Source: JAXGPP01 sp964436865
Lineage (GTDB): Bacteria > Planctomycetota > Planctomycetia > Pirellulales > Thermoguttaceae
Reading direction: 5' to 3'
Assembly: GCA_964436865.1 (NCBI GenBank)
Contig: CAYTFK010000023.1
Location: forward strand, 1-41,670
Length of the DNA: 41,670 nt
Translations under genes and position numbers: made by a program
Shown: one piece after another, positions 26,600 through 34,151 of the stretch
Layout of the letters: every line of letters starts with the position of its first letter
How positions within the stretch are numbered: the first letter of the stretch is position 1
The notes under the pieces: generated by a model
Seen by the model: the letters and a program-made list of their open reading frames with translations, nothing else
The model's database searches: none
Told to the model about the DNA's origin: nothing

Positions 26600-27349
26600 T
26601 CAGCCCTTCGCCGAAACGCGATTCATCGCAGCCATCCGACGCCGGAGGTCGGGATGATGGTCCAACAGGTCAGCAGTCCTTTGCCAATCCAGAGCGTCTG
26701 GTCCCAAAGCGTCGAACAGCGTAACAACGTGATCCCAATCCTCCTCCGAATCGGTTGTCAGACGCAGGTCTCCTCGGTCAACCTGTTCGGGAGCTGGAAG
26801 GAGCAGGACCTTGAATCTCTTCGGCCGGCTGTAGATATACCGAGTGGACGATTCGTGATCGATCCGCGCCATGGTCCGCCTGGCGGCCGCGTGCAGCGTC
26901 GTAGCCCGGAACCACTCGCCGAAGATCGCCACGGGCGAGAAGATCGCCGGGCGACCGTCGCGGCAGCAATAGGCGATGCATTCATACTCGGGGCGGGCGT
27001 CGGCGGCCGCCACGAGGCGATCCAGAAGCAGCGGATCCACAAACAGCGAACCGCACGGGATCCGCACAGCACCCAGGCAGCGGTACGATTCGAGCGCGGC
27101 AGCCAAGCACCCCAGCACACCCCGTCGGTGACCGAAGAATACGGGTACGTCGAGCGGCACGAGATCAGCGACAAAGCGATTTTCCGCCCGATCGTCGGTG
27201 ACGACAATCACGGCATCGAGCCGCAACGCATCCGTCGCGCGGCGAACAGTCCATTCCAAAACCGACTTACCGCCGAGCCTCCGTGCCGCTCGCGACCTCG
27301 CCGCATCCGTGCCGAAGCAAGCCTCGACAATTCCGAGGTTATTGAGCAT
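26600..27349 (-). CDS. SpsF-like cytidylyltransferase family protein
   Basis: A 249-residue GT-A-like nucleotidyltransferase of the SpsF/CMP-KDO-synthetase type (CTP_transf_3). Supporting features are the N-terminal LGGKSVLEWTVRRATDALRLD, the strand AVIVVTDD, the phrase VFFGHRRGVLGCLAAALES, and the C-terminal LRLTTDSEEDWDHVVTLFDAL that closes SpsF-like proteins. The usual N-terminal signature MGSxRLPGK is degraded to GTDAARSRAARRLGGK, so its catalytic competence is open. It is the first gene after a good promoter (27417-27445) and is followed by the HAD gene after 112 nt. It may make a CDP- or CMP-activated donor for the two CDP-alcohol phosphotransferases downstream; this is inference. Confidence 0.75.
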   Translation of the reverse strand: MLNNLGIVEACFGTDAARSRAARRLGGKSVLEWTVRRATDALRLDAVIVVTDDRAENRFVADLVPLDVPVFFGHRRGVLGCLAAALESYRCLGAVRIPCGSLFVDPLLLDRLVAAADARPEYECIAYCCRDGRPAIFSPVAIFGEWFRATTLHAAARRTMARIDHESSTRYIYSRPKRFKVLLLPAPEQVDRGDLRLTTDSEEDWDHVVTLFDALGPDALDWQRTADLLDHHPDLRRRMAAMNRVSAKG

Positions 27350-27416
27350 CCAAGCACCCCAGCTCGATCTGGTTCAGCGCTATGAAGCGAGTTTGCCGCT
27401 TCGCGCGTTGGGAGCA

Positions 27417-27445
27417 ATCTAACATCCTCGTCTGAAGACGGTCAA
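27417..27445 (-). promoter_or_regulatory. Sigma-70 promoter of the glycan cluster
   Basis: TTGACC (27445-27440), a 17-nt spacer and TTAGAT (27422-27417) lie about 70 nt before ATG 27349. They would drive the long minus-strand cluster from the cytidylyltransferase gene onward. Confidence 0.5.
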
Positions 27446-27520
27446 GACGATCCACCGGGGCATAGGCAGCCTGCCCGATGGGCGGCGCTTTGTGCTATCA
27501 ATGCTGGCATGTGTTTCATA

Positions 27521-27549
27521 TTGGTCGGGGATGAACAGGCCATTACAAT
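27521..27549 (+). promoter_or_regulatory. Sigma-70 promoter of the RmlD-like gene
   Basis: TTGGTC (27521-27526), a 17-nt spacer and TACAAT (27544-27549) lie about 45 nt before ATG 27595. It is divergent from the cluster promoter 75 nt away, so shared regulation is possible. Confidence 0.55.
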
Positions 27550-27594
27550 CCGGCCGCTCGCGTTGCTCGCATCGCTGCCACTGAGGAATCACCG

Positions 27595-28542
27595 ATGCCG
27601 GATCTTACCTCGTTGCCTGCCCGGGTGCTGGTGACCGGCGTCGACGGCGTCGCTGGCGGGAATATCGCCCTGGAGCTTTCCAGCGTCTGCGAGGTTCACG
27701 GGCTGTTTGAGCAGTACCCGGTGACAGTCGATGGTTGCGAAACCGCACGGTGGGATGCAGGCAGCTTCAATGATCTGGCAGCCGTGGTACGGGACAAGGC
27801 CCCGCAGTGGGTCATTCACTGCGGGCGAATGGCCGAGAGCAGTTGGAGCCCGCCCGACCCCACATTTGACGCAAGACGCGAAATCGCCGCTTGCGATGCG
27901 CTGGCGCGGCTATCGCGGGCCGCGCGATTCAGGCTCGTGGTGCTCTCGACCGACGCGGTGTTTGTGGGGCCGCGGATGTTTCACGCCGAATCTCTTCCAG
28001 CGCGAGGGGAGGGCTTGCTGGCCGACACCGCACGCTGTGCCGAAGACTTGCTCCAGGAAAGCGGCGCCTTGGTCGTCCGCACCCATGTGTACGGCTGGAG
28101 CCCGAGCGGCCGCCGGCCGGGCGTTGTCGAGAGAATATGGCGAGTGCTCTCCGAATCGACGCCCGATGCGTTCGACGACGAAGCGCATGCCACGCCCGTC
28201 CTGGCGAGCGACCTTGCCGGACTGCTGCTCGAAGCGTATCGGCGCGGACTGACCGGCTGCTATCACCTGGCCGGTGCCGAAAGGACCAGTCTGTATCGCT
28301 TTGCAGCCGAAACGGCCGAGGCGTTTGGCGTCAGCCGCCGGCACATGGAGTCGTCGTGTTGCCGCCGAGGGATTGCCGAGACGTCACTCGACTGCCGCCG
28401 CGCGCGAAGTGCCCTCCAGCGGCCAATGCCCGCGCTTGCCGATGGTCTCGCACGATTGGTCCGCCAAACCGCCGACGGATGGCGGACAAAGTTCCGTCGG
28501 GCACCCGTCATGAAGACCTTTTGGCAGCCGGTGGCCGCCTGA
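27595..28542 (+). CDS. RmlD-like extended SDR protein with altered active site
   Basis: A 315-residue Rossmann-fold protein similar to dTDP-4-dehydrorhamnose reductase and NAD-dependent epimerases. The cofactor loop is VLVTGVDGVAGGNIA (GxxGxxG), followed by VIHCGRMAE in the place of the family's VINAAAYT-type segment, and RLVVLSTDAVFVG. The expected catalytic YxxxK is not seen: the aligned segment (LLADTARCAEDLL) has Ala and Arg at these positions, and the usual downstream VVRTHVYGW strand is intact. It may therefore bind a nucleotide sugar without the normal chemistry. The ATG has a GAGG site. It is transcribed divergently from the glycan cluster and is a plausible member of the same pathway. 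Confidence 0.8.
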   Translation: MPDLTSLPARVLVTGVDGVAGGNIALELSSVCEVHGLFEQYPVTVDGCETARWDAGSFNDLAAVVRDKAPQWVIHCGRMAESSWSPPDPTFDARREIAACDALARLSRAARFRLVVLSTDAVFVGPRMFHAESLPARGEGLLADTARCAEDLLQESGALVVRTHVYGWSPSGRRPGVVERIWRVLSESTPDAFDDEAHATPVLASDLAGLLLEAYRRGLTGCYHLAGAERTSLYRFAAETAEAFGVSRRHMESSCCRRGIAETSLDCRRARSALQRPMPALADGLARLVRQTADGWRTKFRRAPVMKTFWQPVAA

Positions 28543-28567
28543 TGGCGGCTGCGGAGAGACTCGCCTG

Positions 28568-29245
28568 TCAGTCCGAAGACTTCGGCGGTGCCGGCAGGCC
28601 TAAGACTGCATAGAGGCGAGGATCGCCCAGGCCTTCGATCTGCAGCGAGGCTACGCAGAAATCGTGGTTACGGCTGTGATCGCCCGGTACGGCAACGGCG
28701 AACGCGCCCGCTGCGGCAGCGGCGCGGCAACCCGCCTGGCTATCTTCCAGCACCAACATCTCCCGCGGCTCGATCTCCAGTCGGGTTGCCGCTTTCAGGT
28801 AGATCTCCGGGTGTGGTTTGCCGTGAACGATGTCCTCGGCGGTCAGCGCGAACGCGAATCGCGACTCCAGACCGAACCGTGACAAGAGCGCGTCAAGTGT
28901 AATCCGCCTGCTGCTCGTGCAAATGGCCTTGGGCAGTCCGGCTGCCTCAATTCCATCGAGCAACTCGAACAGTCCAGGCATGGGCGCCACGTGCTGGTCA
29001 AGAAGGTCGAAGTAGATGATCTCCGATTCCGCCGCCAAGTCCTCCCATGTGTCGTTGAGGGAGTGCCACCGGATCATTACCTCGAAGGAAGGCTGGGGAG
29101 GCAAGCCCATCATGGCGTCGCTCAACTCCCGCGTGAAGACGTGCCCGCGACGGCGGAGCAGTTCGCTTCCCACGTGCCAGTACACGTCCTCGGTGTTGAA
29201 CATGAGCCCATCGAGATCGAAAACCACCGCACGGATCGGCGTCAT
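28568..29245 (-). CDS. HAD hydrolase, beta-phosphoglucomutase-like
   Basis: A 225-residue HAD protein. Motif I is VVFDLDGLMFNTED, with both Asp residues; motif II is AICTSSRR; motif III is the Lys of VHGKPHPEIYLKAA; motif IV is LVLEDSQAGCRAAAAAGAF. The helical cap and the DLDGLMxxTE start are typical of beta-phosphoglucomutase and related sugar- or phosphoglycolate-type phosphatases. The Asp needed for a mutase is present, so either activity is possible. It begins 11 nt after the GNAT gene and is the last gene of that operon. Confidence 0.9.
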   Translation of the reverse strand: MTPIRAVVFDLDGLMFNTEDVYWHVGSELLRRRGHVFTRELSDAMMGLPPQPSFEVMIRWHSLNDTWEDLAAESEIIYFDLLDQHVAPMPGLFELLDGIEAAGLPKAICTSSRRITLDALLSRFGLESRFAFALTAEDIVHGKPHPEIYLKAATRLEIEPREMLVLEDSQAGCRAAAAAGAFAVAVPGDHSRNHDFCVASLQIEGLGDPRLYAVLGLPAPPKSSD

Positions 29246-29256
29246 GGGGTGCCCAT

Positions 29257-30372
29257 TCAGGAGTCAGGGGAGTCGTTGCGGCCCGATTGGCGGACGCGGC
29301 GCATCAGCCGCGACATGCCGCGGTAACCGGCCAATGCAAGCCGGCCGGCAAGCCCATCGGCGGCCAGCACGATCCGTCCGATGGGATAGCTGCGCGTCGA
29401 CCAAGCGGCCAGGGCCTCGGTCATCGGCCCTTGGAAGTCGATGGTATCTGCGTCACTTGACTGATACAGCCTTTCGACGATCGCCCGGCGCAATAGGTGC
29501 CCCGGGCCGTAATCACGGTACGCCGCGTCGAAGCCAACCTTAAACGAATGGTACACTCTCTTCGCGGTCCAGCCCATTTCGAAGGCGATCGGTTGGCCGC
29601 GCACTTCCAAGGTGGCGATTCTCAGCATACCCCATTCGGCAAGTTGCCGGGCCTGACGGCAGTAGAACTCGAACATACCCGGCATCTGGAGCACGGTCTG
29701 GCCGTGGGACTGCTTCCAACTGCGGTCTTCGACTTCAAATACCCGACGCAGTTCTCGCTCGATCTCCTCGGCGTCGAATTCACACCGCCAGTCAAACGTG
29801 GTTCCGCCGGCGTCTTCAATCCGCCGGGCGTCGCGGCGCAAGTTCCGCCGCAGGTTCTTCGAGCGACTGCTGAAATACGCGTCGAAATCACCGCTCAGTT
29901 CAACCTGGCCGATCCGGTAGCGCGGGTGCACATCGGCGGAACGTTGCCGGCGGGCGAGGGCGTTGAGAAAGCTTCGCCACCAAGGTGCGTCGATCGGCGC
30001 CAAATCCAACCACAGGAGCGGCCAATCGAGGTTGGTCAGCCCGTCGAGCAGACGGCCAAGGACCGCCTCGGCATCGCAGTGAGGATCAAGCAGCAATTCC
30101 CCGCTGGGGGACCATTCGTTCCAGGTGACGTCTCCGACGGTGATTAGTCTACGGACGCGGCGTCCGGTGATTGGCAGTGCCGCGAGGAACTCGCCATCCT
30201 GTTCAACTACCAGCGCTTGCGTCGCCGCGCCTGGCGCAAAATGCTCCAACCATTGGGCGACCAATTCGGCGCGAGCGGTTGGCATCGTCACGCCGCTTCG
30301 CTGCCAGAGCGAGTCCCAGGCCGGGGCCACCGCCCGGATCGACTCGACGGAGTCCAGCGTCCGAAAGTCCAT
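29257..30372 (-). CDS. GNAT/BioF2-like acetyltransferase (CelD/FemAB type)
   Basis: A 371-residue protein with two tandem GNAT-like halves. The second half (about 155-300) is the BioF2-like Acetyltransf_6 domain, with YFSSRSKNLRRNLRRDARRI, RVFEVEDRSWKQ, FYCRQARQLAEWGMLRIATL and the closing phrase YGPGHLLRRAIVERLY. Such proteins are related to CelD of cellulose synthesis and to FemAB-type aminoacyl transferases. They often sit in exopolysaccharide loci, where they acylate sugars. The substrate cannot be predicted. It follows the Nudix gene by 24 nt and precedes the HAD gene by 11 nt on the minus strand. Confidence 0.82.
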   Translation of the reverse strand: MDFRTLDSVESIRAVAPAWDSLWQRSGVTMPTARAELVAQWLEHFAPGAATQALVVEQDGEFLAALPITGRRVRRLITVGDVTWNEWSPSGELLLDPHCDAEAVLGRLLDGLTNLDWPLLWLDLAPIDAPWWRSFLNALARRQRSADVHPRYRIGQVELSGDFDAYFSSRSKNLRRNLRRDARRIEDAGGTTFDWRCEFDAEEIERELRRVFEVEDRSWKQSHGQTVLQMPGMFEFYCRQARQLAEWGMLRIATLEVRGQPIAFEMGWTAKRVYHSFKVGFDAAYRDYGPGHLLRRAIVERLYQSSDADTIDFQGPMTEALAAWSTRSYPIGRIVLAADGLAGRLALAGYRGMSRLMRRVRQSGRNDSPDS

Positions 30373-30396
30373 TGCAGTGCCCAGTTGCGAGTCAAT

Positions 30397-31047
30397 TCAA
30401 GCGACGACTTCCCGCAGTGCCGGCTCTTCGAGCAGGGTAACGAACTCGCCCAGAATCATGCACGTCGCCCCCCAGATCTGATGTTCCGCCCAGGCGAAGT
30501 GTGGTGCCGAGTAGGGCTGTCCGCGCCGGGACCGCTCGTGGCAGCCAAAATTGGCCGGATCGGTAAGGTGCGCGAGCGGCACCTCCAGGAGCTGTTCGAC
30601 TTCGGTTGGATTAATTTCCATCGGCGGCCGACTCGGAGCGGCAGCCACCCAGGGGTCAACGCGAAAGTTGCTCACTTCCACGTATATCGGCGACAATCGG
30701 CCGAGGATCTCGATGGGGTGCCCGGCGGCGCCCAGTTCCTCGTGGAATTCGCGCACGGCAGCCTCACGGCTGGTTTCGCCGGGCTCCACTGCCCCGCCCG
30801 GCAGGCTGATTTGCCCGCCGTGAAGCGGCAAGGCGCTTGGCCGCAGGGTGAGCGGCAGATGCCAGCAGCCCACGTGGGGATATAGCAGGAGGAGCACGGC
30901 CGCCGGCCGGGCTTCTGCCGGAATCATGTCGTAGCGCCGACCGTGCCGGGGAAGGGGCTCGAAACGGGAACCGGTCATCACGCCCGGCAATGGCCGGGCG
31001 AGCCGGTTGGCGAGCCGTTCGGGGAGTCGGCCAGGCTGCTGCGTCAC
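30397..31047 (-). CDS. Nudix hydrolase, NudL/CoA-pyrophosphatase-like
   Basis: A 216-residue Nudix protein. The segment LHGGQISLPGG directly precedes the Nudix box GAVEPGETSREAAVREFHEELG, which satisfies GX5EX7REUXEEXGU with all acidic metal ligands. The HxGQISxPGG lead-in is characteristic of the NudL/CoA diphosphatase group, which splits coenzyme A into 3',5'-ADP and phosphopantetheine. I take GTG 31047 as start because it overlaps the upstream TGA as GTGA; the longer frame to 31248 reads through the neighbour's coding region. It belongs to the membrane protein-Nudix-GNAT-HAD operon. Confidence 0.88.
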   Translation of the reverse strand: MTQQPGRLPERLANRLARPLPGVMTGSRFEPLPRHGRRYDMIPAEARPAAVLLLLYPHVGCWHLPLTLRPSALPLHGGQISLPGGAVEPGETSREAAVREFHEELGAAGHPIEILGRLSPIYVEVSNFRVDPWVAAAPSRPPMEINPTEVEQLLEVPLAHLTDPANFGCHERSRRGQPYSAPHFAWAEHQIWGATCMILGEFVTLLEEPALREVVA

Positions 31048-32684
31048 GGTCGTTCGGGCTCCGTGGTCGTCGCCTCGGCGGCGGCATCCGAGTCCGTCAC
31101 CCGGTACACCACGTAAAAGCGGTTTCGGTACACGACGTCGAGTTTCAGTTCGCGGGGACGACGATAACTGAGCACATATTGGGCATCGTATTTCCGCGCC
31201 AGCAAACGGACGCGATCTTCGCCCATCTCGCCGAACGAAGCGTACCATTCCTGGCCGGGTATTTTTGAGCCGGTGGCATAGATGTCAAGCAGCCGATCCC
31301 ACCATGCCACGATCGACTCGGCGTCCTGTGGGATGTCTTTCCAGGTGGCTACCTCGGGCCGGGCGGTGAACCACTTGAACGTGTGCGACAGCCGCGGCGT
31401 GAGGAAGCGGGCGTCGGGAGGAATCTCGCCCGAATTGGCGATCCACTCCGCGGCCAGTTGCCAGGAACCGGTCCAACGAAGATGCCAGTGGGCCCGCGGT
31501 GGCAGTCGTACGAGCCGATATCGCCCGACGTCAGCCAAGTGCATTCCTGTTGCCACCACCAACGCGGCGAGCAGTGCCAAAGCCCAACGCGGCCGCTGCC
31601 GCTCCATCAGCATCATCCGTTCGGCAATCGCCAACGAGAGTCCCAACGGAACGGCGACGTCGCTCAACCGGAACCAATAGAAGCGTAGGAGCCCGGCGGC
31701 CAGGCCGGGCCGATACTCGGCCAGCAAGTTGATACTCAGTCCGATGGCCGCAATGAACAGGCTGGCGATGACCAGCAGGCGGAGTCGCCGCGATCCGGGT
31801 TCGGCCGGCGTGATGCAGTAGACCACCGCCAGGACGACTACCAGGGCGGCGAAACGAACGACATAGTCGGGCCAGTTAGGCAGGCTCAAGGGAGCCAGAT
31901 GGTGCGGCAGGCGTGCGAAGACGTAGATCAGGTTGGCCCTCTCCGCCACAGCGGGAGCGACGCCGAGCGTCAGCCGCGCCGAAGGGATGAGTCCGGGCAG
32001 TGAAAGCAATCCCCCAACAGTGAGCGCGGCGAGCATGCTGCGGAGCGAAGGCCGATCACGGCCGGCGAAGAGCCAGGCCCCACCTGCGGCAAGGACAGTC
32101 CATCCGCCGACCAGCACGTGAAAGGCGGACGCTGCTCCGAGCAGGATCCACACGCGGTTCCACTGGTTGCGCACTAGCGCCTCCAGAGCGAGGAACACCA
32201 GAACAAATGCGAAGCCCTTGGCTTCCACTCCCCCCACGACCCATTCGCCAGCCATGTGATAGCGGTCGAGTGTGGCAACGAAGATGGCCGCCGTGAGGAT
32301 TGCCCATCCGCGGCGAGGCACGACGCTTCGACTCAGCCTTTGCCACGCCCAAGCCAGGAGCCCCCAGGTGAGGACGCGCCCAAGCCAGGCGAGGGCCACC
32401 GGCGGAAGCAGCAGCGCCAGCCAGCCGAACGTGAGATAGAACACTTGATGGGCGTCGGCCGTTTCGAGAAAGAAGTCGCCACGCGCCCAATTGGGATTCC
32501 AGAAATGGATCGCCTTGCCGAGATAGTACGGTTCGTTCACGTCTGGGACGGGCCATGCCCCTTGAATAAAGAACACCACGAAAACGAGAGTGGTCTCGAC
32601 GAACGCTTCGAGCCGGGGCGGCTTGATGGCTACCGGGGGGGCCTGAGGAACGGGTGGTAGATAGGAAGGATTTTGCAGGGACAC
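31044..32684 (-). CDS. Polytopic membrane protein (possibly DUF6798)
   Basis: A 546-residue integral membrane protein. A short Pro-rich N-terminus precedes about ten hydrophobic segments, and the last 130 residues are soluble. Early phrases include VPDVNEPYYLGKAIHFWNP and GDFFLETADAHQVFYLTFGW. These resemble the first loop of GT-C-type transferases and planctomycete DUF6798 proteins. The soluble end (WASFGEMGED, AQYVLSYRRP) recalls the C-terminal domains of such proteins. A glycosyltransferase-like role is possible, but no conserved acidic pair is certain. It starts at GTG 32684 without a strong ribosome-binding site and is coupled (GTGA) to the Nudix gene. Confidence 0.7.
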   Translation of the reverse strand: MSLQNPSYLPPVPQAPPVAIKPPRLEAFVETTLVFVVFFIQGAWPVPDVNEPYYLGKAIHFWNPNWARGDFFLETADAHQVFYLTFGWLALLLPPVALAWLGRVLTWGLLAWAWQRLSRSVVPRRGWAILTAAIFVATLDRYHMAGEWVVGGVEAKGFAFVLVFLALEALVRNQWNRVWILLGAASAFHVLVGGWTVLAAGGAWLFAGRDRPSLRSMLAALTVGGLLSLPGLIPSARLTLGVAPAVAERANLIYVFARLPHHLAPLSLPNWPDYVVRFAALVVVLAVVYCITPAEPGSRRLRLLVIASLFIAAIGLSINLLAEYRPGLAAGLLRFYWFRLSDVAVPLGLSLAIAERMMLMERQRPRWALALLAALVVATGMHLADVGRYRLVRLPPRAHWHLRWTGSWQLAAEWIANSGEIPPDARFLTPRLSHTFKWFTARPEVATWKDIPQDAESIVAWWDRLLDIYATGSKIPGQEWYASFGEMGEDRVRLLARKYDAQYVLSYRRPRELKLDVVYRNRFYVVYRVTDSDAAAEATTTEPERP

Positions 32685-32742
32685 GGCGGCCGACGTACTA
32701 TCCGTACCACGTTATGGTCGCGAAACGAGCGAGCGAAGAGCC

Positions 32743-32772
32743 ATCCTACCTTGAGAGGCAGTCGATCGCCAA
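32743..32772 (-). promoter_or_regulatory. Weak candidate promoter of the membrane protein-Nudix operon
   Basis: TTGGCG (32772-32767), an 18-nt spacer and TAGGAT (32748-32743) lie about 60 nt before GTG 32684. Confidence 0.3.
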
Positions 32773-32926
32773 CTGTGGGATGGCGAAGCGGCGGCCCGCT
32801 GATGGCCAGTACCCGATTGCGGGTGCCCGCACTCGTTTTCGCCGATCCCCCTACGGCCCTTCCGGCGAGCGTGCGATGATAGATTGTCTGTGTCGAAGGC
32901 ACGTGTTCTTTTCATGAGGCCGAGCG

Positions 32927-33355
32927 GTGGACGGGTCGAGCCATCTCGGGGAGCCGGTATTGTTCGTGGTCGACGACGATCCGGAGGCCCGGGCGGGCGT
33001 TGCGGCCCTGGCTACGTCCATGGGCATTCCCTGCCGGACCTTTGCGTCGGCTGAAGACTTTCTAGGGGCTTACACGCACAAATGGACCGGGTGCGCACTT
33101 GTCGATCTGCGCCTAGGCGGAATGAGCGGCTTGGAATTGCAGGCGAGGCTCGCCGAAGACGGATCGACATTGCCGGTCATTCTCATCAGCGCCCACGTCG
33201 ATTTCGTCGCCGCCGCACGCGCTATGAATCATGGCGCAGTCACTGTGCTCGAGAAGCCCTACCAGGCTGATGATCTGGCCGACGCGATTCGCGAGGCCAT
33301 GGCTCGGCACAGGCAGGGGCGCGGCCCGGACCGATTCGTGACCAGGACCGGTTAA
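32927..33355 (+). CDS. Stand-alone response-regulator receiver domain
   Basis: A 142-residue single receiver domain. The acidic pocket is VVDDDPEAR, the phospho-acceptor Asp is in CALVDLRLGGMSG, the switch residue is Ser in LISAH, and the conserved Lys is in LEKPYQADDL. The sequence is close to receivers of the FixJ/TodR/TtrR group (FASAEDFL), which normally carry a LuxR-type helix-turn-helix. None follows here: the frame ends 20-30 residues after the last helix. It starts at GTG 32927 with GAGG about 9 nt upstream. No partner kinase is adjacent. It may act through protein contact or as a phosphate sink. Confidence 0.9.
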   Translation: MDGSSHLGEPVLFVVDDDPEARAGVAALATSMGIPCRTFASAEDFLGAYTHKWTGCALVDLRLGGMSGLELQARLAEDGSTLPVILISAHVDFVAAARAMNHGAVTVLEKPYQADDLADAIREAMARHRQGRGPDRFVTRTG

Positions 33356-33376
33356 TTAGGAATCCGAAGTTGGCGC

Positions 33377-33412
33377 AAAAGAATCGGGGCGACCCCGTTT
33401 GGATCGCCCCGA
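33377..33412 (-). terminator. Intrinsic terminator of the 33492 gene
   Basis: A perfect 9-bp stem (33412-33404 with 33392-33384) and an 11-nt loop are followed on the minus strand by TTCTTTT. It is placed 80 nt after the stop of the secreted protein, and the stem may also slow plus-strand transcription from the receiver gene. Confidence 0.65.
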
Positions 33413-33491
33413 CCGCGTGGCCTCACTGGGGGCAGCAGTCTTCGAGGACCACGCGACACACGTCGCCTGTCTCGAGCTAACACCGCTCTAC

Positions 33492-33842
33492 CTACCAGCC
33501 GAACGAGATGCCGACTCGCGGACCGCCATAATAAAAGCGGCCGTGGCTCCCATAGCCGTAGCTCGGGTAGTAGTAGCGGTAGCTGGGGTAGCTGTAGTAG
33601 TAGTTGTACCGCGGATACGAATGGTAGTAGCGCGGATACGACTGGTAGTAGCCGCCGTGCCAGCCATAGTTACCGTGCCAATTCCCGTGGCCCCGGCCGC
33701 CGTACCAGCCGCCATGGCTGTGGCCGCCTCTCACCAGTTGGACGCTGGCATCGTGCGACCTGTCGAAGTCAGAAGCGTTGGCCGAATTGCCGACCCACCC
33801 CAGTGCGGCTATCGCCGCAAGCACCATGAGCAACCGTTTCAT
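33492..33842 (-). CDS. Secreted Gly/Tyr/His-rich repeat protein
   Basis: A 116-residue protein with a clear signal peptide (MKRLLMVLAAIAALGWVGNSANA, cleavage probably near Ala23). The mature part is very rich in Gly, Tyr, His and Ser, with repeats of the SYPRYY/SYPSYRYYYPSYG type. It ends with GPRVGISFGW. A strong AAGGAGGAG site precedes the ATG. The terminal aromatic residue resembles the beta-signal of outer-membrane proteins, though the chain is too short for a normal barrel. It looks like a paralogue in style of the protein at 34152-34463, which has the same orientation, the same kind of signal peptide and a similar end. No family name is known to me. Possible roles are cell-surface matrix or metal binding through His, both inferred. 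Confidence 0.75.
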   Translation of the reverse strand: MKRLLMVLAAIAALGWVGNSANASDFDRSHDASVQLVRGGHSHGGWYGGRGHGNWHGNYGWHGGYYQSYPRYYHSYPRYNYYYSYPSYRYYYPSYGYGSHGRFYYGGPRVGISFGW

Positions 33843-33872
33843 CGGACTCCTCCTTCACGCGAACAAGCAGAC

Positions 33873-33897
33873 GTTGCCCGGCACTGTTGCCCGGCAC
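33873..33897. repeat. Tandem 12-nt direct repeat
   Basis: The 12-mer GTTGCCCGGCAC occurs twice, one base apart (33873-33884, 33886-33897), about 30 nt upstream of the ATG of the secreted protein at 33842. It could be a regulator site or a replication slip. Confidence 0.5.
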
Positions 33898-34095
33898 CCA
33901 ATCATTGGCAGTTGCAGATTGCGTGCCGCACGCGAGCGATTCGCGAGAAACGGCGCATGTGCCGTGGACTGCGCGTGAGTTGACTGTGACGCTTTGGAGG
34001 GCGTGTCGTCACAATGATTTCAGTGCGTGGCCGGTGCGCCACGGTGGCTGGTTCTTCATGGCCAAGTCTGGCCGGAAGGCGACAGATCTTCCTGC

Positions 34096-34128
34096 AAAAA
34101 AAGAGCGGCAGCGAGTGCTGCCGCTCTT
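34096..34128 (-). terminator. Intrinsic terminator of the 34152 gene
   Basis: A perfect 12-bp GC-rich stem (34128-34117 with 34112-34101), a 4-nt loop and a run of seven T residues on the minus strand begin 24 nt after the stop. This is the clearest terminator of the window. Confidence 0.9.
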
Positions 34129-34151
34129 CCTGGCAGGCCGCTGTGTGCGAA

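Noticed and set aside
33492..33842. The repeated Gly/Tyr codons considered as a CRISPR-like or satellite array.
   Set aside because: The units are short, variable and in frame, which fits a low-complexity protein; no spacer-repeat structure is present.
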